Positions 6,922-8,503 of a stretch of 8,503 nucleotides of DNA are shown here, piece by piece. Source of the stretch: Candidatus Brocadiaceae bacterium (GTDB lineage Bacteria > Planctomycetota > MHYJ01 > JACQXL01 > CAKKQI01); NCBI GenBank assembly GCA_919901895.1, contig CAKKQI010000364.1:1-8503 (forward strand), given 5' to 3'. Numbering within the stretch: position 1 is the stretch's first letter; each line of letters starts with the position of its first letter. The position numbers were made by a program, and so were the translations under genes. Below the pieces are notes generated by a model. It did not search any database and had not been told where the DNA came from. It saw only the letters and a list, made by a program, of their open reading frames with translations.

Positions 6922-7545
6922 ATGAGTTTCTCAGATGAAGAGATAGTCCGGAAATGCCAGGCGGACCCGTCCCCCAATGTAACATCGGGGGGGCAGAAAC
7001 AATACTTTCAGGAATTAATTAACCGTTATACCCGTCTGGTTTTCGGGGTGGCTTATACGTTGGTGCGTGATTACCAGGCGGCGGAAGACATTACGCAGGA
7101 AACTTGGTTGCGGGCTTACGACGGGTTGCATAAATGCACCGAGCCGTCCGGGTTTTCCCGGTGGCTGGTAACCATTACCCGGAACTGCGCCTACGAATGG
7201 CTGCGCAAAATGAAGCAACGGACGGTAGTTAATACTGAGGTGGTTAACAAATTTGCCTCTGATCAATCTGTGGAATCTGTTTTCCGCCAGGGCGGACCGC
7301 CTTTGGCGGTAAATCTGTGTAATCAACCTGGCGCTCCGGCGCCGGAACTAATTAAAACGCTTCTTGGAAAAATCGCCGACTTATCGGACGACCAACGGGT
7401 GGTTTTGAGTTTGAAACACCAGAAGGGGATGAAGTGTGAAGAAATAGCCGAAGCGTTAGGAATGCCGATTGGAACCGTGACATCTACGCTTAGTCGGGCG
7501 TACCGGAAATTGAGAGAGAATTGGAAGAATGGAATGATGGAATGA
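6922..7545 (+). CDS. ECF (extracytoplasmic function) RNA polymerase sigma factor, sigma-70 family
   Basis: The 207-residue product has sigma region 2 at about residues 28-100 (YTRLVFGVAYTLVRDYQAAE, then DITQETWLRAY for core binding and WLVTITRNCAYEWLRKMKQR for -10 recognition) and region 4 at about 142-200. Its helix-turn-helix CEEIAEALGMPIGTVTSTLS reads the -35 element. There is no region 1.1 or 3, which marks the ECF class. ATG at 6922 is supported by AAGG 8 bases upstream and by the family-typical SDEEIVRKCQA beginning. The linker (about 101-141) and an N-terminal loop (about 16-26) are longer than usual and coincide with palindromic or tandem repeats in the DNA. The C-terminal NWKNGMME is written by another repeat. 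An anti-sigma gene follows 84 bases downstream, so the two form a typical regulatory operon. Transcription targets cannot be seen here. Confidence 0.93.
   Translation: MSFSDEEIVRKCQADPSPNVTSGGQKQYFQELINRYTRLVFGVAYTLVRDYQAAEDITQETWLRAYDGLHKCTEPSGFSRWLVTITRNCAYEWLRKMKQRTVVNTEVVNKFASDQSVESVFRQGGPPLAVNLCNQPGAPAPELIKTLLGKIADLSDDQRVVLSLKHQKGMKCEEIAEALGMPIGTVTSTLSRAYRKLRENWKNGMME
6971..6991 (+). repeat. Palindrome inside the N-terminal part of the sigma gene
   Basis: CCCCCAATGT and ACATCGGGGG are inverted copies with one mismatch around a single central A. They encode the loop around residues 17-24 (SPNVTSGG). At this point most ECF sigma factors run directly from an A-G-D-x-x-A-F type turn into the F-x-x-L helix, so the palindrome corresponds to an extra stretch of about ten residues. 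An inserted small palindrome kept in frame is the simplest reading; chance is possible. Confidence 0.5.
7265..7329 (+). repeat. Composite repeat (nonamers plus twin palindromes) inside the sigma-factor linker
   Basis: The order is AATCTGTGG (7265-7273), AATCTGTTT (7274-7282), hairpin CCGCC-AG-GGCGG (7284-7295), hairpin ACCGCC-TTT-GGCGGT (7296-7310), AATCTGTGT (7312-7320) and AATCAACCT (7321-7329). The same nonamers occur in tandem in noncoding DNA at 8369-8386 and 8418-8435, and CCGCC/GGCGG hairpins occur at 8212-8227. In the reading frame it yields QSVESVFRQGGPPLAVNLC, a low-complexity stretch between sigma regions 2 and 4, where added residues are tolerated. Confidence 0.75.
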
Positions 7546-7611
7546 TGGCCGCCAAAGGACGGATCTCGCTTCCAGCGGGAGAATGATGGATCCAATATTC
7601 CATTATTTCAA
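7521..7611 (+). repeat. Imperfect inverted repeat spanning the sigma stop codon, with AATGATGG direct repeats
   Basis: The 20 bases at 7521-7540 pair with 7592-7611 at 16 of 20 positions (TGGAAT-ATTCCA cores). Three copies of AATGATGG lie at 7533-7540, 7541-7548 and 7582-7589. The last two flank a 33-bp block (7549-7581) that begins with an imperfect CCGCC-AAA-GGACGG hairpin, so the block looks like a small insertion with a duplicated target. The stop codon and last residues of the sigma factor come from this repeat. An RNA stem between the sigma and anti-sigma reading frames could affect their relative expression. Confidence 0.6.
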
Positions 7612-7613
7612 CT

Positions 7614-7619
7614 AGGGAG
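7614..7619 (+). promoter_or_regulatory. Ribosome binding site of the anti-sigma gene
   Basis: AGGGAG stands 10 bases before the ATG at 7630 and is the best Shine-Dalgarno match in the 84-base gap. It supports this start and independent ribosome entry rather than coupling to the sigma stop codon. Confidence 0.65.
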
Positions 7620-7629
7620 AATTGTTAGA

Positions 7630-8178
7630 ATGGATTGCAACGAAGTAAAAAATATCATTGAAGCCGATCCGGTTGAAGTAGCGGCGGAGTTTATCTCCGC
7701 CTATCAGTCCCACCTCCGGCACTGCCCGTCCTGTCAGACCTATGTTCAGGAACAGGTAAAATTCCTGGAACTGGTTCAGACCGCCTTTGACCGCCTGAAC
7801 CCCTCCGCTGAAGTTGAAGAACGACTATTAGGTAATCTTAAGGTCGCGTCGGGGCAGGCCGGCGAGGTCCCGCGCTACAAGATGAAACAAAAATGGTTAG
7901 TTCCCCTTATTTTAACCGCGGCTGGTTTATTGATAATCCTGACCGGTGTTTATTTCTTTCCGGTTTCTAATATCCAATCGCCCACTTCTGATTTTAATTC
8001 TTTACCCGATAATATTATTACAGCCGATAAAACTAAACTGGTCGCGGCCATTCCGGAACCCCACAAATTTGAAAGCGGATTGCTGGTCATCGCCACGCCG
8101 TCGTTCCAGAGTGAATTAATTATCCTTCAAACAGATTCGGGTAAACCTTTTCAAAGCGAAGAAATTATGATTGAATAA
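7630..8178 (+). CDS. Membrane-anchored zinc-finger anti-sigma factor
   Basis: The 182-residue protein opens with a short cytoplasmic domain carrying HLRHCPSC (H28-x3-C32-x2-C35), the HX3CX2C signature of zinc-binding anti-sigma domains; C3 in MDCNEV may be another ligand. Residues about 36-70 are amphipathic helix of the type that wraps the sigma factor. KMKQK followed by WLVPLILTAAGLLIILTGVY (about 89-110) is a single transmembrane helix with positive residues on the inside. About 70 residues, roughly 112-182, should lie outside the membrane and show no recognised domain. Position directly after the sigma gene and a good ribosome binding site support a cognate pair. It presumably holds the sigma factor at the membrane until a signal, redox change or proteolysis releases it; which of these applies is not visible. 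Confidence 0.88.
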   Translation: MDCNEVKNIIEADPVEVAAEFISAYQSHLRHCPSCQTYVQEQVKFLELVQTAFDRLNPSAEVEERLLGNLKVASGQAGEVPRYKMKQKWLVPLILTAAGLLIILTGVYFFPVSNIQSPTSDFNSLPDNIITADKTKLVAAIPEPHKFESGLLVIATPSFQSELIILQTDSGKPFQSEEIMIE

Positions 8179-8211
8179 AATGGGGTAGGCGAGTCTGATG
8201 AATGGCGAGCA

Positions 8212-8282
8212 TCCCGCCTTGGCGGGACTGATGTAGCGGCGATCCGCCTTCCGCTCCGCCTAAGGCGGAAGGAGGAGCGGAT
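8212..8282. repeat. Two GC-rich hairpins downstream of the sigma operon
   Basis: TCCCGCC-TT-GGCGGGA (8212-8227) is a perfect short hairpin. A longer imperfect one spans 8242-8282: ATCCGC (8242-8247) pairs with GCGGAT (8277-8282), and CCTTCCGC (8247-8254) pairs with GCGGAAGG (8265-8272). Neither is followed by a T-run, so they are poor intrinsic terminators, although placed 34 bases after the anti-sigma stop they may protect or end the transcript. They share the CCGCC/GGCGG core with the palindromes in the sigma linker. Confidence 0.65.
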
Positions 8283-8349
8283 TATCCCCGCCAGTTTGAA
8301 TTATCATTCGGCTAAATAATTACAAGTGACCAGTAGTTTTAAATTAGTG

Positions 8350-8390
8350 TAATCCGCAGGTGGATTTAAATCTGTGGAATCCGTGGTTAA
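8350..8390. repeat. Degenerate nonamer repeat of AATCYGTGG type
   Basis: AATCCGCAGG (8351-8360), AATCTGTGG (8369-8377) and AATCCGTGG (8378-8386) follow one another, the last two in direct tandem. The reverse complement, CCACAGATT-type repeats, is a familiar intergenic element in many environmental bacterial genomes; I state that from memory. No gene or promoter is evident in this stretch. Confidence 0.6.
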
Positions 8391-8411
8391 AATTTTGGAT
8401 ATAAAAATTTT

Positions 8412-8503
8412 GTAATCAATCTGTTTAATCTGTTGTTCAGGTAATAAATTGTAATCAATCTGTTTAATCTGTTGTTCAGGTAATAAATTGTAATCAATCT
8501 GTT
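8412..8503. repeat. 39-bp tandem repeat, running off the right edge
   Basis: The unit runs 8412-8450, repeats without a mismatch at 8451-8489, and a third copy begins at 8490 and is cut by the window end after 14 bases. Each unit contains the tandem nonamers AATCTGTTT and AATCTGTTG followed by GTTCAGGTAATAAATT. The copies abut with no spacers, so this is a minisatellite and not a CRISPR array. The perfect identity suggests recent expansion. Confidence 0.9.

Noticed and set aside
7335..7346. 12-bp perfect palindrome TCCGGCGCCGGA as a regulatory site
   Set aside because: It lies within the sigma coding region, encodes an ordinary Ala-Pro linker, and short GC palindromes are expected here by composition.
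7323..7595. Minus-strand frame across the sigma/anti-sigma gap
   Set aside because: It overlaps the conserved region 4 of the sigma factor on the opposite strand and shows no recognisable protein features.
8212..8282. Rho-independent terminator
   Set aside because: The stems are strong but no T-run follows either hairpin, and the same stems occur inside coding DNA, so they are better described as repeats. A Rho-dependent or stabilising role is not excluded.
8412..8503. CRISPR array
   Set aside because: The 39-bp copies abut directly and are identical over their full length; there are no variable spacers and no cas genes in the window.

Overview
The window is 8.5 kb from an uncultivated-looking diderm (Gram-negative type) bacterium of moderate GC. 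The evidence is a very large outer-membrane beta-barrel surface protein, an ECF sigma factor with a membrane-bound zinc-finger anti-sigma factor, and intergenic DNA full of small palindromes and short tandem repeats. That repeat style is familiar from environmental genomes of the Planctomycetes/Omnitrophota kind, but nothing here fixes the phylum.

Layout. (1) Positions 1-5945, + strand: the 3' 1980 or so codons of a giant modular surface/outer-membrane protein whose start lies left of the window. Its order is Ig-like and carboxypeptidase-regulatory-like domains, a DUF11-type repeat, an SdrD B-like domain, a long coiled coil, an acidic linker, a FlgD-like Ig domain and an approximately 890-residue C-terminal barrel. 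(2) Positions 5946-6122: a GC-rich palindromic element, then a second, synonymously diverged copy of the last 23 codons plus stop of the giant gene. (3) Positions 6123-6816, - strand: an overlapping HEPN/MNT (minimal nucleotidyltransferase) pair, convergent with the giant gene. (4) Positions 6817-6921: an AT-rich divergent promoter region with an 11-bp-arm inverted repeat. (5) Positions 6922-8178, + strand: ECF sigma factor and anti-sigma factor in an apparent two-gene operon. (6) Positions 8179-8503: noncoding repeat-rich DNA with GC-rich hairpins, tandem AATCYGTGG-type nonamers and a 39-bp tandem repeat that runs off the right edge.

Functionally, the sigma/anti-sigma pair forms a transmembrane signalling module: the anti-sigma zinc-finger domain should hold the sigma factor until an envelope signal releases it. 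Whether the giant outer-membrane protein belongs to its regulon cannot be told from this window. The HEPN/MNT pair is a small accessory module of toxin-antitoxin or nucleotidyltransferase type.

The most unusual signals are the two copies of the giant gene's tail, identical in protein but different at 10 of 72 bases and separated by a 70-bp palindromic core, and the apparent colonisation of the sigma-factor gene at three places by the same kinds of small repeat that fill the intergenic DNA. I see no complete new multi-gene defence or metabolic system.
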